Shown here: one piece after another, positions 1 through 5,947 of the stretch
Position numbering within the stretch: position 1 is the first letter of the stretch
Layout: each line of letters opens with the position of its first letter
Assembly: GCF_038442745.1 (NCBI RefSeq)
Contig: NZ_JARVCN010000204.1
Span: 1-6,000 of the forward strand
Reading direction: 5' to 3'
DNA from: Crocosphaera sp038442745
GTDB taxonomy: Bacteria > Cyanobacteriota > Cyanobacteriia > Cyanobacteriales > Microcystaceae
Length of the DNA: 6,000 nucleotides
Notes under the pieces: generated by a model
Databases searched by the model: none
What the model saw: only the letters and a program-made list of their open reading frames with translations
Told to the model about the DNA's origin: nothing
Position numbers and translations under genes: made by a program

Positions 1-51
1 CTTTGTCCCCTAACTTTCGGCGAGTCCCCCCAGACTTTTTGAGAAGCTTCG
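1..51. repeat. 51-bp inverted terminal repeat, left copy (probable mobile-element edge)
   Basis: These 51 bases are the exact reverse complement of 5948-5998 (position p pairs with 5999-p), and the match stops at position 52. The repeat has a run of six C (G on the other strand), two GGGGAC blocks on the minus strand, and the 8-bp palindrome GAAGCTTC near its inner edge. It interrupts the carotenoid oxygenase reading frame at codon 96. The repeat may be longer, since the window begins at its first matched base. It is probably the end of an insertion sequence or MITE. No transposase is visible here and I do not recognise the family. One minus-strand frame and one plus-strand frame are partly open through it, but nothing identifiable is encoded. 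Confidence 0.8.
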
Positions 52-337
52 GTTTGTTGGCCTCTTTTTCTAGGTGATAACCACGGGTTTGAACAAAGCG
101 GTTACGGTAGGTTGCTGTGCTGTTTTCTATGTGTACTCCGTGAATCATACCGTCTCCATCGAACCAATGATACTCCCCCATAGGACTAAATTGGGGGTTG
201 GGACCATTTCTGAGAAACATTCCCTGTAAATTCTGAGGTATTTCTCCAATAACTGTTAAATTATCAGCCGTAGTTTCTTGATTAACAGGTGCAAAGTTTC
301 CTGAAAGATAGGGATTAATTTTAATGGTTGTGGTCAT
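2..337 (-). CDS. Carotenoid oxygenase, N-terminal fragment broken by the repeat
   Basis: This is the start of a carotenoid cleavage oxygenase (RPE65/apocarotenoid oxygenase family), enzymes that use non-haem Fe(II) and O2 to cleave carotenoid or apocarotenoid double bonds. The ATG is at 337-335. Family landmarks are GMFLRNGPNPQF (residues 39-50), YHWFDGDGMIHG (56-67) and YRNRFVQTRG (77-86). Members are usually about 460-500 residues and bind iron through four histidines located further along, so this fragment holds none of the metal ligands. Native sequence ends near residue 95 (EANK). From codon 96 the frame runs into the 51-bp repeat and reads KLLKKSGGTRRKLGDK, which does not look like the family. 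The frame stays open to the window edge. It is most likely a gene disrupted by a mobile element, or less likely one cut by a misassembly at a repeat. It lies downstream of the methyltransferase on the same strand but has a plausible promoter of its own. Confidence 0.8.
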   Translation of the reverse strand, partial: MTTTIKINPYLSGNFAPVNQETTADNLTVIGEIPQNLQGMFLRNGPNPQFSPMGEYHWFDGDGMIHGVHIENSTATYRNRFVQTRGYHLEKEANKPKLLKKSGGTRRKLGDK

Positions 338-364
338 TTTAAACTTTTATTTTTTTTCTTTACT

Positions 365-393
365 ATCATAACAAATTGCTTATTTTTTATAAA
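365..393 (-). promoter_or_regulatory. Candidate promoter of the carotenoid oxygenase
   Basis: On the minus strand there is a -35-like TTTATA (393-388), a 17-base spacer and a -10-like TATGAT (370-365). The -10 is preceded by TGT, an extended -10 arrangement. The start codon at 337 would lie about 20 bases beyond the expected transcription start. This is a consensus match by eye, with no terminator or transcript evidence, but it would let the oxygenase be expressed independently of the methyltransferase upstream. Confidence 0.4.
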
Positions 394-402
394 CTAATAG
401 CG

Positions 403-416
403 TAAAGTTAACTTTA
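403..416. promoter_or_regulatory. 14-bp perfect palindrome, possible operator
   Basis: TAAAGTTAACTTTA is a perfect 14-bp palindrome, 10 bp upstream of the candidate -35 of the oxygenase promoter. Its position would suit a dimeric regulator. It is AT-rich, has no loop and is not followed by a T-tract in either direction that would make a normal terminator. It could be chance in AT-rich spacer DNA. Confidence 0.25.
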
Positions 417-428
417 ATTTCGTTTAAT

Positions 429-444
429 AAATTAATTATTGATT
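429..444 (+). repeat. 16-bp direct repeat downstream of the methyltransferase gene
   Basis: AAATTAATTATTGATT occurs here and again, identically, at 1430-1445, giving a pair that brackets the methyltransferase gene with a 1001-bp offset. Flanking bases differ on both sides (T/C on the left, C/A on the right), so the exact match is 16 bp. A shared AGTTAAC block also precedes both copies (406-412 and 1421-1427), with a longer gap in this copy. The pair could be a target duplication or remnants of recombination; AT-rich chance similarity is not excluded. Confidence 0.6.
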
Positions 445-466
445 CTTCTTTCCCTGGAATAAACTT

Positions 467-1411
467 CTAATTTGTGATTATTTCCCTTATATTTTCAGCG
501 ATACGACGGATAAGGGAAACAGTAACAGAATTACCAATTTGATAATAGAGTTTGCTGTCTGCTAAGTCAGGGAATTTAAAGCTATCAGGAAAACCTTGAA
601 ACCTTGCGCATTCTCTAGGGGTTAGTTTGCGAATACCGTAGTCATCTAAAATGATAGGAACATTGTGTCCTCCCGTTCCCATATTTGCTGTTAAAGTGGG
701 ACAAACATTACTTTGATTTTCTCGCACATAAACCCGCCGCCACTGATAAACTGTATCCCAAGAGTTCATTGCTTTTTTTAATAACGGATAATATTTATGA
801 GTTTTATGATAATAATATTTATTGGGTTTCTTTTGAGTATCAATTAAATCTCGAATTGTGGTTTTTAGTTTAATTGGTTTGGGAAACTGAAACGAGGTTG
901 GGTTTTTAATCTGATCTCGATTAAAACCTACAATAAAAATTCTTTCTCGATTTTGGGGAATGTTAGCATGAGTCATCGTGTTGAGAACTTGATAGTGAAG
1001 ACAATAACCTAATTCATCTTCTAGGATATTCTGCATTTTAGAGAAGGTTTTACCGCTATTGTGTCCGGCTAAATTTTTGACATTTTCTAATAAAAAAACA
1101 TTTGGTCTATGGTAATGCAAAATACGAGCAATATCAAAAAATAGTGTTCCCCTGGTATCTTCAAATCCTTTGCGATAACCAGCAACTGAAAAAGCTTGAC
1201 AGGGAAAACCTGCTAATAATATGTCATGAGAAGGAATATTATGCGCGTCAATTTGAGTAATATCCCCTTGGGGTAGTTGGTTAAAGTTAGTGAGATAAGT
1301 TTTTTGAGAGTTTGTATCCCATTCTGAACTAAAGACACATTTATCTAGTCTTTTTCTTTCAAAACCTAATCTCAAACCACCTATACCTGCAAACAAATCA
1401 ATTATTTTCAT
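467..1411 (-). CDS. Solitary DNA (cytosine-5-)-methyltransferase
   Basis: This enzyme transfers a methyl group from S-adenosylmethionine to C5 of cytosine in a specific DNA site. At 314 aa it carries the ordered C5-methyltransferase motifs. Motif I is DLFAGIGGLRLGF (residues 5-17, AdoMet binding) and motif IV is GFPCQAFSVAG (68-78), with catalytic Cys71. Motif VI is ENVKN (109-113), motif VIII is QNRERIFIVGF (153-163), motif IX includes RECARFQGFP (266-275), and motif X is QIGNSV (291-296). The target-recognition region lies at about 190-260 and includes WRRVYVREN (224-232). The N-terminal half resembles the HhaI-type layout, but target specificity cannot be read from it. The length is near the lower end of the family and the gene appears intact. 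No restriction endonuclease lies next to it, so it looks solitary. The start is 53 bp after the LOG gene on the same strand, with only a weak AGAAG directly before ATG. A 16-bp direct repeat brackets the gene, suggesting acquisition. Confidence 0.95.
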   Translation of the reverse strand: MKIIDLFAGIGGLRLGFERKRLDKCVFSSEWDTNSQKTYLTNFNQLPQGDITQIDAHNIPSHDILLAGFPCQAFSVAGYRKGFEDTRGTLFFDIARILHYHRPNVFLLENVKNLAGHNSGKTFSKMQNILEDELGYCLHYQVLNTMTHANIPQNRERIFIVGFNRDQIKNPTSFQFPKPIKLKTTIRDLIDTQKKPNKYYYHKTHKYYPLLKKAMNSWDTVYQWRRVYVRENQSNVCPTLTANMGTGGHNVPIILDDYGIRKLTPRECARFQGFPDSFKFPDLADSKLYYQIGNSVTVSLIRRIAENIREIITN

Positions 1412-1429
1412 CTTCTATTTAGTTAACCC

Positions 1430-1445
1430 AAATTAATTATTGATT
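1430..1445 (+). repeat. 16-bp direct repeat upstream of the methyltransferase gene
   Basis: This is the second exact copy of AAATTAATTATTGATT, in the 53-bp gap between the LOG stop and the methyltransferase start. AGTTAAC lies two bases before it on the plus strand. With the copy at 429-444 it frames the whole methyltransferase gene. Recombination between the two would remove a 1001-bp unit and leave the LOG and oxygenase genes as neighbours. Confidence 0.6.
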
Positions 1446-1464
1446 ATCCTTTATCCATTAATAA

Positions 1465-2529
1465 TTATTTCCATTCTGGATGGGGTTCTATGGGTAAACA
1501 AGTACCAAATTTATTAATTTGATTAATCATTTGATAAAGTCGCCCTGAATTAACTCGATTAAAGTGTAAAGTTAAACGGGGAAGATTAGCTGTTTCCTCA
1601 TTTACTTCCGCAGGTAAAGCTGAACTTTTCTCAATTCGTCCTTTTACTAAACTATCGCTGTATTCTTCGTTCAATTTTTCCAGTTGTTCATCGGTTAATT
1701 CTGAGTTGAGACGCAGCACTAATAAATCATCAATATAGCAACTAGAATGATAAACACAATAAAACTCACGAATCACATTACAAGCAGTGGCTAAACTATC
1801 AGTAATAGTGTAAAGACTGGAATCTTCTGCACTGATTAAACCCCGAGACAATAAGTTATTATAATTATATTGGTTCCAAGTTTTCCAATAGTCTCCCCCA
1901 GGTTCATCAATTAATACCAAAGGGCAAGGTCCATACTTCCCTGTTTGACACAAAGTTAAGGTTTCAAATGCCTCATCTTGTGTACCAAAACCACCAGGAA
2001 ATAAAGCCACTGCATCGCTTTCTTTTAAGAAGAAAAGTTTACGGGTAAAAAAGTATTTAAACTTGATTAATTTCTCGTCTCCAGCAATAAAAGGGTTCGT
2101 TCCTTGTTCAAAAGGCAAATCAATATTTAAACCAAAAGAATGTTCTCGTCCTGCTCCTTCATTCCCTGCTTCCATGATACCTCCTCCTGCCCCTGTGAGT
2201 ACCATAAAGCCCAACTGAGTGATGTAACGAGCAAATTCCAGTGCAAGACGATATTCTGAACTTTGGGGGGATAGACGGGCTGAGCCAAAAATGGTAACCT
2301 TACGGGTATGGCGATGGGGATAAAATACCTGAAAGCCTCTTTCTAGGTCTTCTAGGGCAGTGGTTAGAATCTTCCAATCTGAGTGATCAACTTCTTCCCC
2401 TGCAATGCGTAATAGGACTCCTAAAGCACGCTCTATCAATTTACCATGTTGATGATCTGCTAAGTTGTGGATCAGTTTTTCGGTGTCTGAGGAGAGAGAA
2501 AATTGCGGGTTATTGGCAGATAAGGTCAT
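1465..2529 (-). CDS. Long-form LOG family protein (TIGR00730-like nucleotide-processing Rossmann fold)
   Basis: LOG proteins, once misannotated as lysine decarboxylases, have a Rossmann-like fold. Characterised members hydrolyse the N-glycosidic bond of nucleoside 5'-monophosphates, for example releasing cytokinin from its riboside monophosphate. The core spans residues 76-260. It contains VTIFGSAR (78-85), the glycine loop TGAGGGIMEAGNEGA (112-126), an FTRK pair (R163, K164) and the signature PGGFGTQDEAFE (178-189), with Glu186 matching the usual catalytic position. At 354 aa it is longer than plant-type LOG proteins (about 180-220 aa). An N-terminal helical segment of about 75 residues precedes the core and a C-terminal extension of about 90 residues follows it. 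The extension is acidic early (ELTDEQLEKLNEEYSD). The protein looks cytoplasmic, with no signal peptide. ATG at 2529 is the natural start, without a strong Shine-Dalgarno. It could be transcribed with the methyltransferase 53 bp downstream. The exact substrate (AMP, other NMPs or cytokinin nucleotides) is not decidable from sequence. Confidence 0.88.
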   Translation of the reverse strand: MTLSANNPQFSLSSDTEKLIHNLADHQHGKLIERALGVLLRIAGEEVDHSDWKILTTALEDLERGFQVFYPHRHTRKVTIFGSARLSPQSSEYRLALEFARYITQLGFMVLTGAGGGIMEAGNEGAGREHSFGLNIDLPFEQGTNPFIAGDEKLIKFKYFFTRKLFFLKESDAVALFPGGFGTQDEAFETLTLCQTGKYGPCPLVLIDEPGGDYWKTWNQYNYNNLLSRGLISAEDSSLYTITDSLATACNVIREFYCVYHSSCYIDDLLVLRLNSELTDEQLEKLNEEYSDSLVKGRIEKSSALPAEVNEETANLPRLTLHFNRVNSGRLYQMINQINKFGTCLPIEPHPEWK

Positions 2530-2724
2530 AATTAGGGCAATATAACTAAAATAGAAAAACTATTGACACATTAAGAGTCAGAAAGAGTTAGATTATTTCA
2601 TCTCACTGTATTGCTACTTACTCTTATTCTACCTAAGTTGTGAGCAAATCAAAAATCTAATCGTCTTTCAATTACAGAGAAACTAACTCTATTAGAACAA
2701 GTAAAAAATACTTAAATTTTTCAA
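2530..2724. promoter_or_regulatory. Divergent intergenic region with weak promoter signals
   Basis: This 195-bp AT-rich spacer separates the minus-strand LOG gene from the plus-strand YdjM-like gene, so promoters for both directions should lie here. A perfect -35 TTGACA is present on the plus strand at 2563-2568. The best -10 after it (TAGATT, 2589-2594) is 20 bp away, longer than optimal, so the assignment is weak. An 8-bp inverted pair, AGAGTTAG (2584-2591) and CTAACTCT (2683-2690), spans 107 bp and is within chance expectation. I see no ORF or structured RNA. Confidence 0.4.
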
Positions 2725-3282
2725 ATGGCATCTCCTATTGGTCATAGTTTAGCTGGTTATTTTATTTTTTTGGGAGTTTGTAAAAACCCCAGATTTCTAC
2801 AAGCTTGTTCCTCAAAAAAGCTAATTATCACTGCTATTATAATTGCTAATTTGCCTGACATTGATTTTATTTTAGGTTATTTATTTTATAATGATTTTAG
2901 TGCTATTCATCGTCAGTTTACCCACAGCTTTTTTGTGGGATTTTTTGTCTGTATCATTATTTACTTTTTCTTGAGAGTTTATAACAAAATACCTTATTAT
3001 TTTTTAGTTTGGTTGTTGGGTCTTTATTTTAGTCATATTTTATTAGATATGTTGGCTTATGATGCTAATTTTCCCACTGGTGTTCAGTGTTTTTTTCCTT
3101 TTACCTCCCATTACTTTGCCTTCCCTATCTCTATTTTGGGAGGACTTACTTTTACAGGGGGAATTATCCAACTGAGTAATTTTCTAACTGTTTTACAAGA
3201 AATGTTTGTTATTCCTTTACTGTCATTGATTGTTTTATTTCTCTTCAAAAATATAAGAAAACATGAAAAAAGTAAAAATTGA
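2725..3282 (+). CDS. YdjM/DUF457-type membrane protein, putative metal-dependent hydrolase
   Basis: This 185-aa, very hydrophobic protein matches the DUF457/YdjM pattern of inner-membrane proteins annotated as putative metal-dependent hydrolases. Possible metal ligands occur in order: H7 (SPIGHSLAG), D45 and D47 (NLPDIDF), H62 and H67 (HRQFTHS), and H104 and D108 (SHILLDML), the family's His/Asp skeleton. Likely membrane segments are at about 33-54, 68-84, 91-110, 130-150 and 158-176, with a basic C-terminal tail (KNIRKHEKSKN). Related proteins have been linked to membrane or LexA/SOS contexts in E. coli, but no substrate is established, and no SOS box was seen here. The ATG is preceded by AT-rich sequence with no clear Shine-Dalgarno. 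The 3' end overlaps the acetyltransferase gene by 20 bp, implying a two-gene operon. The gene is T-rich, as expected for a membrane protein in a low-GC genome. Confidence 0.8.
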   Translation: MASPIGHSLAGYFIFLGVCKNPRFLQACSSKKLIITAIIIANLPDIDFILGYLFYNDFSAIHRQFTHSFFVGFFVCIIIYFFLRVYNKIPYYFLVWLLGLYFSHILLDMLAYDANFPTGVQCFFPFTSHYFAFPISILGGLTFTGGIIQLSNFLTVLQEMFVIPLLSLIVLFLFKNIRKHEKSKN

Positions 3283-3703
3283 GATTACTAACTATCAAGA
3301 CCAACTAGAAGCCATCAAAAAGATCAGGTGTTATGTTTTTCAGGAAGAGCAAGGTGTAGATTATGCTTTGGAATTCGATGGTTATGATTATGATTGTGTT
3401 CACTTTTTAGCTTATTTAGATGAAGATGCAGTAGGAACAACAAGAATTAGATCTATTGACGAAAACATCGTAAAAATAGAACGATTAGCTGTTTTATCCA
3501 AAGTAAGAGGTCAAGGGATTGGGACAATGTTAATGGAATCAGCGATCGCTTTTATTAAAGAACAAAAAAAATACCAAAAAATTGTTATTCACGCTCAAGT
3601 TTATGTTCAAAAATTGTACGAAAAATTAGGATTTGAACCAGTGGGCGATCGCTTTATAGAAGCAGAAATAGTCCATATAAAAATGGTTAAATTCCTTAGT
3701 TAA
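3263..3703 (+). CDS. GNAT family N-acetyltransferase (ElaA/YjcF-like)
   Basis: GNAT enzymes transfer the acyl group of acetyl-CoA to an amine. At 146 aa this is a single-domain, soluble member. The N-terminal part IRCYVFQEEQGVDYALEFDG (residues 21-40) resembles the R-x3-F-x2-EQ...DG segment of the ElaA/YjcF subgroup. The strand IERLAVLSKV (72-81) is followed by the acetyl-CoA pyrophosphate loop RGQGIG (82-87). The C-terminal region AQVYVQKLYEKLGFEPVGD (111-129) is the usual GNAT Tyr/Leu-Gly-Phe segment, and the ending resembles the I-x-H-I-x-M of ElaA (VHIKM, 137-141). The substrate is unknown. The start at 3263 lies inside the YdjM-like gene (20-bp overlap in another frame), which suggests translational coupling. 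Two HIP1 octamers fall inside the gene (3542 and 3645), consistent with long residence in a cyanobacterial genome. Confidence 0.9.
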   Translation: MKKVKIEITNYQDQLEAIKKIRCYVFQEEQGVDYALEFDGYDYDCVHFLAYLDEDAVGTTRIRSIDENIVKIERLAVLSKVRGQGIGTMLMESAIAFIKEQKKYQKIVIHAQVYVQKLYEKLGFEPVGDRFIEAEIVHIKMVKFLS

Positions 3704-3767
3704 CAGTTAAGGATTATCAGTGGTCGAAGATTGAATTAAGAAATAAAGGGAAACTTAGGTGAATTAT

Positions 3768-3786
3768 TTAATATAATTAATATAAT
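3768..3786 (+). promoter_or_regulatory. Candidate crtD promoter with duplicated TATAAT
   Basis: A tandem 9-bp repeat TTAATATAA (3768-3776 and 3777-3785) creates two perfect -10 hexamers, TATAAT at 3772-3777 and 3781-3786. No good -35 lies 16-18 bp upstream of either, which is common for cyanobacterial promoters that depend on activators or alternative sigma factors. Transcription starting a few bases downstream would give a crtD leader of roughly 20-30 bases. Confidence 0.4.
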
Positions 3787-3814
3787 GTAAACTTTTATAA
3801 CAAATATTTTAACC

Positions 3815-5326
3815 GTGTCTGAACAAATTATAGTTGTAGGAGCAGGAATCGGTGGATTAACCGCCGGAGCATTACTTGCCCGTCGGGGGTATGATGTAAC
3901 TGTGTACGAACAAGCCTATGTACCTGGGGGTTGTGCTTCTACTTTTAAGCGTCGAGGGTTTACCTTTGATGTAGGAGCAACCCAAGTAGCAGGGTTAGAA
4001 CCAGGTGGCATTCATCAGCGCATTTTTGAAGAATTAGAAATAGACTTACCCCCCGTAACCCCTTGCGATCCCGCCTGTGCGGTTTTTTTACCCGGAGAAA
4101 CCCAACCCATCAGTGTGTGGCGAGATCGCGAAAAATGGCAACAAGAAAGACAAAAACAGTTCCCCGGAAGCGAACCCTTTTGGCAATTATTGGCTAAACT
4201 ATTTCGAGCAAGTTGGAAGTTTCAAGGACGAGATCCCGTGTTACCCCCTCGTAACCTCTGGGATATGTGGAAACTCACCAGTGCGTTACGGTTAGATACA
4301 CTAATTACAGTTCCTTTTACCTTGATGACAGTAGGAGATGCTTTGCGGTTGTATGGATTGTACAGCGATCGCAGATTAAAAACCTTCCTCGATTTACAGT
4401 TAAAATTATACTCCCAAGTGGATGCCGACGAAACAGCTTTACTCTACGCCGCAACAGCGTTAGGGGTGTCCCAGGAACCTCAAGGATTGTACCATTTACA
4501 AGGAAGTATGCAGGTGTTGAGCGATCGCTTGGTTGAAGGGTTAAAAAAATATGGAGGAAAGCTGTTCACTGGTCACTCTGTAGAGACAATAGAAATCCTT
4601 GAAAACAATAAAACTAAAGTTATCATTCGTCGTCGCAAAAAAGATGAAACCATCACACAAACAGTTGATCATGTAGTAGCTAATGTTCCCGTTCAAAATT
4701 TAGTTAAAATGCTCGAGACACCAGCTAAACCCTTGTTTAATCTGTATCATAGAAGAGTTGATAAACTCCCCGAAGCATCCGGCGCTTTTGTTATTTATTT
4801 GGGAGTCAATGAACAAGCTATCCCGGAAAATTGTCCCCCTCACCTCCAATTTTTCTACGATTATGAGGGAATTATTGGGGAAAACAATTCCTTGTTTGTT
4901 TCTGTTAGTAAACCAGGAGATGGTCGAGCAAAAGAAGGACAAAGAACAATTATTGCCTCTAGCTTCACCGATACTCAAATATGGGACAATATTAGTGAGG
5001 AAAGATATGAAAAATTAAAACAACAATATAGCCAAGAAGCGATCGCCCGTTTAAGCAGTTATTTCCACCTCAATGCTGACACAATTATTCATCAAGAAGC
5101 AGCTACCCCTCGCACTTTTGCCCATTATACAGCCAGGGATAAAGGAATAGTGGGAGGTGTCGGCCAGAGAGTTTCTACCTTCGGACCCTTTGGTATTGCT
5201 ACCCGTACCCCGATTAAAAATATTTGGTTAGTGGGAGACTCTACCCACCCCGGAGAAGGAACCGCAGGGGTCAGTTATTCCGCCTTAACTGCGGTGAGAC
5301 AGATCGGAGACTTAAATACTCCATAA
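3815..5326 (+). CDS. crtD: C-3',4' desaturase CrtD (myxol/myxoxanthophyll biosynthesis)
   Basis: CrtD is an FAD-dependent carotenoid desaturase that introduces the 3',4' double bond on the hydroxylated open end of a monocyclic carotene. This step leads to myxol glycosides (myxoxanthophyll), which sit in thylakoid and cell-envelope membranes. The 503-aa length fits the family. The N-terminal dinucleotide fold is VVGAGIGGLTAG (residues 7-18), closing with YEQ (31-33). It is followed by PGGCASTFKRRGFTFDVG and the run ATQVAGLEPGGIH, characteristic of cyanobacterial CrtD. DPACAVFLPGE and DLQLKLYSQVDADETALLYA are further CrtD-like segments. The C-terminal FAD-binding desaturase signature is WLVGDSTHPGEGTAGVSYSAL (471-491, Leu491 last). 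The start is GTG at 3815, placing the fold at residue 7 as in relatives. Three HIP1 octamers lie inside. The sister family CrtH (carotene isomerase) is the main alternative, but the motif wording favours CrtD. Confidence 0.92.
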   Translation: MSEQIIVVGAGIGGLTAGALLARRGYDVTVYEQAYVPGGCASTFKRRGFTFDVGATQVAGLEPGGIHQRIFEELEIDLPPVTPCDPACAVFLPGETQPISVWRDREKWQQERQKQFPGSEPFWQLLAKLFRASWKFQGRDPVLPPRNLWDMWKLTSALRLDTLITVPFTLMTVGDALRLYGLYSDRRLKTFLDLQLKLYSQVDADETALLYAATALGVSQEPQGLYHLQGSMQVLSDRLVEGLKKYGGKLFTGHSVETIEILENNKTKVIIRRRKKDETITQTVDHVVANVPVQNLVKMLETPAKPLFNLYHRRVDKLPEASGAFVIYLGVNEQAIPENCPPHLQFFYDYEGIIGENNSLFVSVSKPGDGRAKEGQRTIIASSFTDTQIWDNISEERYEKLKQQYSQEAIARLSSYFHLNADTIIHQEAATPRTFAHYTARDKGIVGGVGQRVSTFGPFGIATRTPIKNIWLVGDSTHPGEGTAGVSYSALTAVRQIGDLNTP

Positions 5327-5385
5327 TATAATCGTTGTACCCGCATCTTAGGGTAATCAAGGGGATGGCATTGTTCATATAGCGG

Positions 5386-5934
5386 TTATAGGATAGGGAT
5401 AACCTCACCAAAAATCTCATTGGATAATTCTACTAACTCTGCATCTTGGAAAATTGTTTGCCAAAATACATTATCTTGAAATTCCTTCCATCGCTCTAAA
5501 ACTTTCATCTCTTGTGCCTTATGATCTAGGTTTAAACCATCAAATGAGCTACCTTTCATAGTAGCCACTCTATTATAGGCTTCACCAATACTCTCAAAGC
5601 CTAGATTTTGAGCTATATGAATGCGATACTTAGGGTCTACAAACCAGTGATTATAATTAAGATAAATTCGCTGTAGCCCCCCATTAAAATCAGGTGCAGC
5701 AATAAATTCCTTTGCATAAGCTTTGTAAAGATTAATATAAGTTTTATAGTCCTCCTTAGAAGGATCGATCATATTTGATTTTATTAAACTAGCGAATAAA
5801 TTGTAAGGATCTCTTAAGATTAAGATCTCATATCTTTTGAGACTTAAACCAATAAAATTTTGGTATTGTTCGGTAAAATATTGTAACCTTTCATCATTCG
5901 GATAAATATCTTCATAACTATATATGAAGTACAT
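5386..5934 (-). CDS. Sulfotransferase-family protein, N-terminally truncated remnant
   Basis: This is the C-terminal part of a sulfotransferase-like protein, enzymes that move sulfate from PAPS to a hydroxyl or amine. The supporting motif is ILILRDPYNLFASL (residues 37-50), resembling the 3'-phosphate-binding RDPYN-x-FAS motif. Downstream, HWFVDPKYR (96-104), KGSSFDG (127-133) and ERWKEF (147-152) fit the cyanobacterial group. The 5'-phosphosulfate-binding P-loop expected near the N-terminus is absent. ATG at 5934 is only the first Met. The frame stays open upstream through native-looking RQAKK and then into the 51-bp repeat, until a TAA at 5988-5986. Sequence native to the gene therefore ends near 5947, and 5934 is probably an internal codon. 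The fragment is probably non-functional. It converges on crtD, with 59 bp between stop codons. Family assignment is moderate because half the protein is missing. Confidence 0.65.
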   Translation of the reverse strand: MYFIYSYEDIYPNDERLQYFTEQYQNFIGLSLKRYEILILRDPYNLFASLIKSNMIDPSKEDYKTYINLYKAYAKEFIAAPDFNGGLQRIYLNYNHWFVDPKYRIHIAQNLGFESIGEAYNRVATMKGSSFDGLNLDHKAQEMKVLERWKEFQDNVFWQTIFQDAELVELSNEIFGEVIPIL

Positions 5935-5947
5935 TTTTTTTGCTTGA

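Noticed and set aside
685..873. Plus-strand ORF of 62 codons
   Set aside because: It lies antisense within the methyltransferase gene, with no recognisable motif. It is a shadow frame.
3694..3712. CCTTA...TAAGG inverted repeat at the end of the acetyltransferase gene
   Set aside because: The stem is only 5 bp and no T-tract follows, so a terminator is not supported.
4077..4536. Two short plus-strand ORFs (4077-4295 and 4267-4536)
   Set aside because: Both lie inside crtD in another frame and show no family features.
4700..5018. ORFs on both strands (4700-4978 minus, 4758-5018 plus)
   Set aside because: Both are inside crtD, whose conserved reading frame explains the region.
3815..5326. Carotene isomerase CrtH as identity of the desaturase-like gene
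   Set aside because: It is a related FAD family, but the ATQVAGLEPGGIH and DPACAVFLPGE segments match the CrtD wording as I know it. A TIGRFAM comparison would confirm.
5384..5404. GGTTAT...ATAACC hairpin at the crtD/sulfotransferase convergence
   Set aside because: It has a 6-bp AT-rich stem with a 9-base loop, overlaps the coding end and has no T-run. It is too weak to call a terminator.
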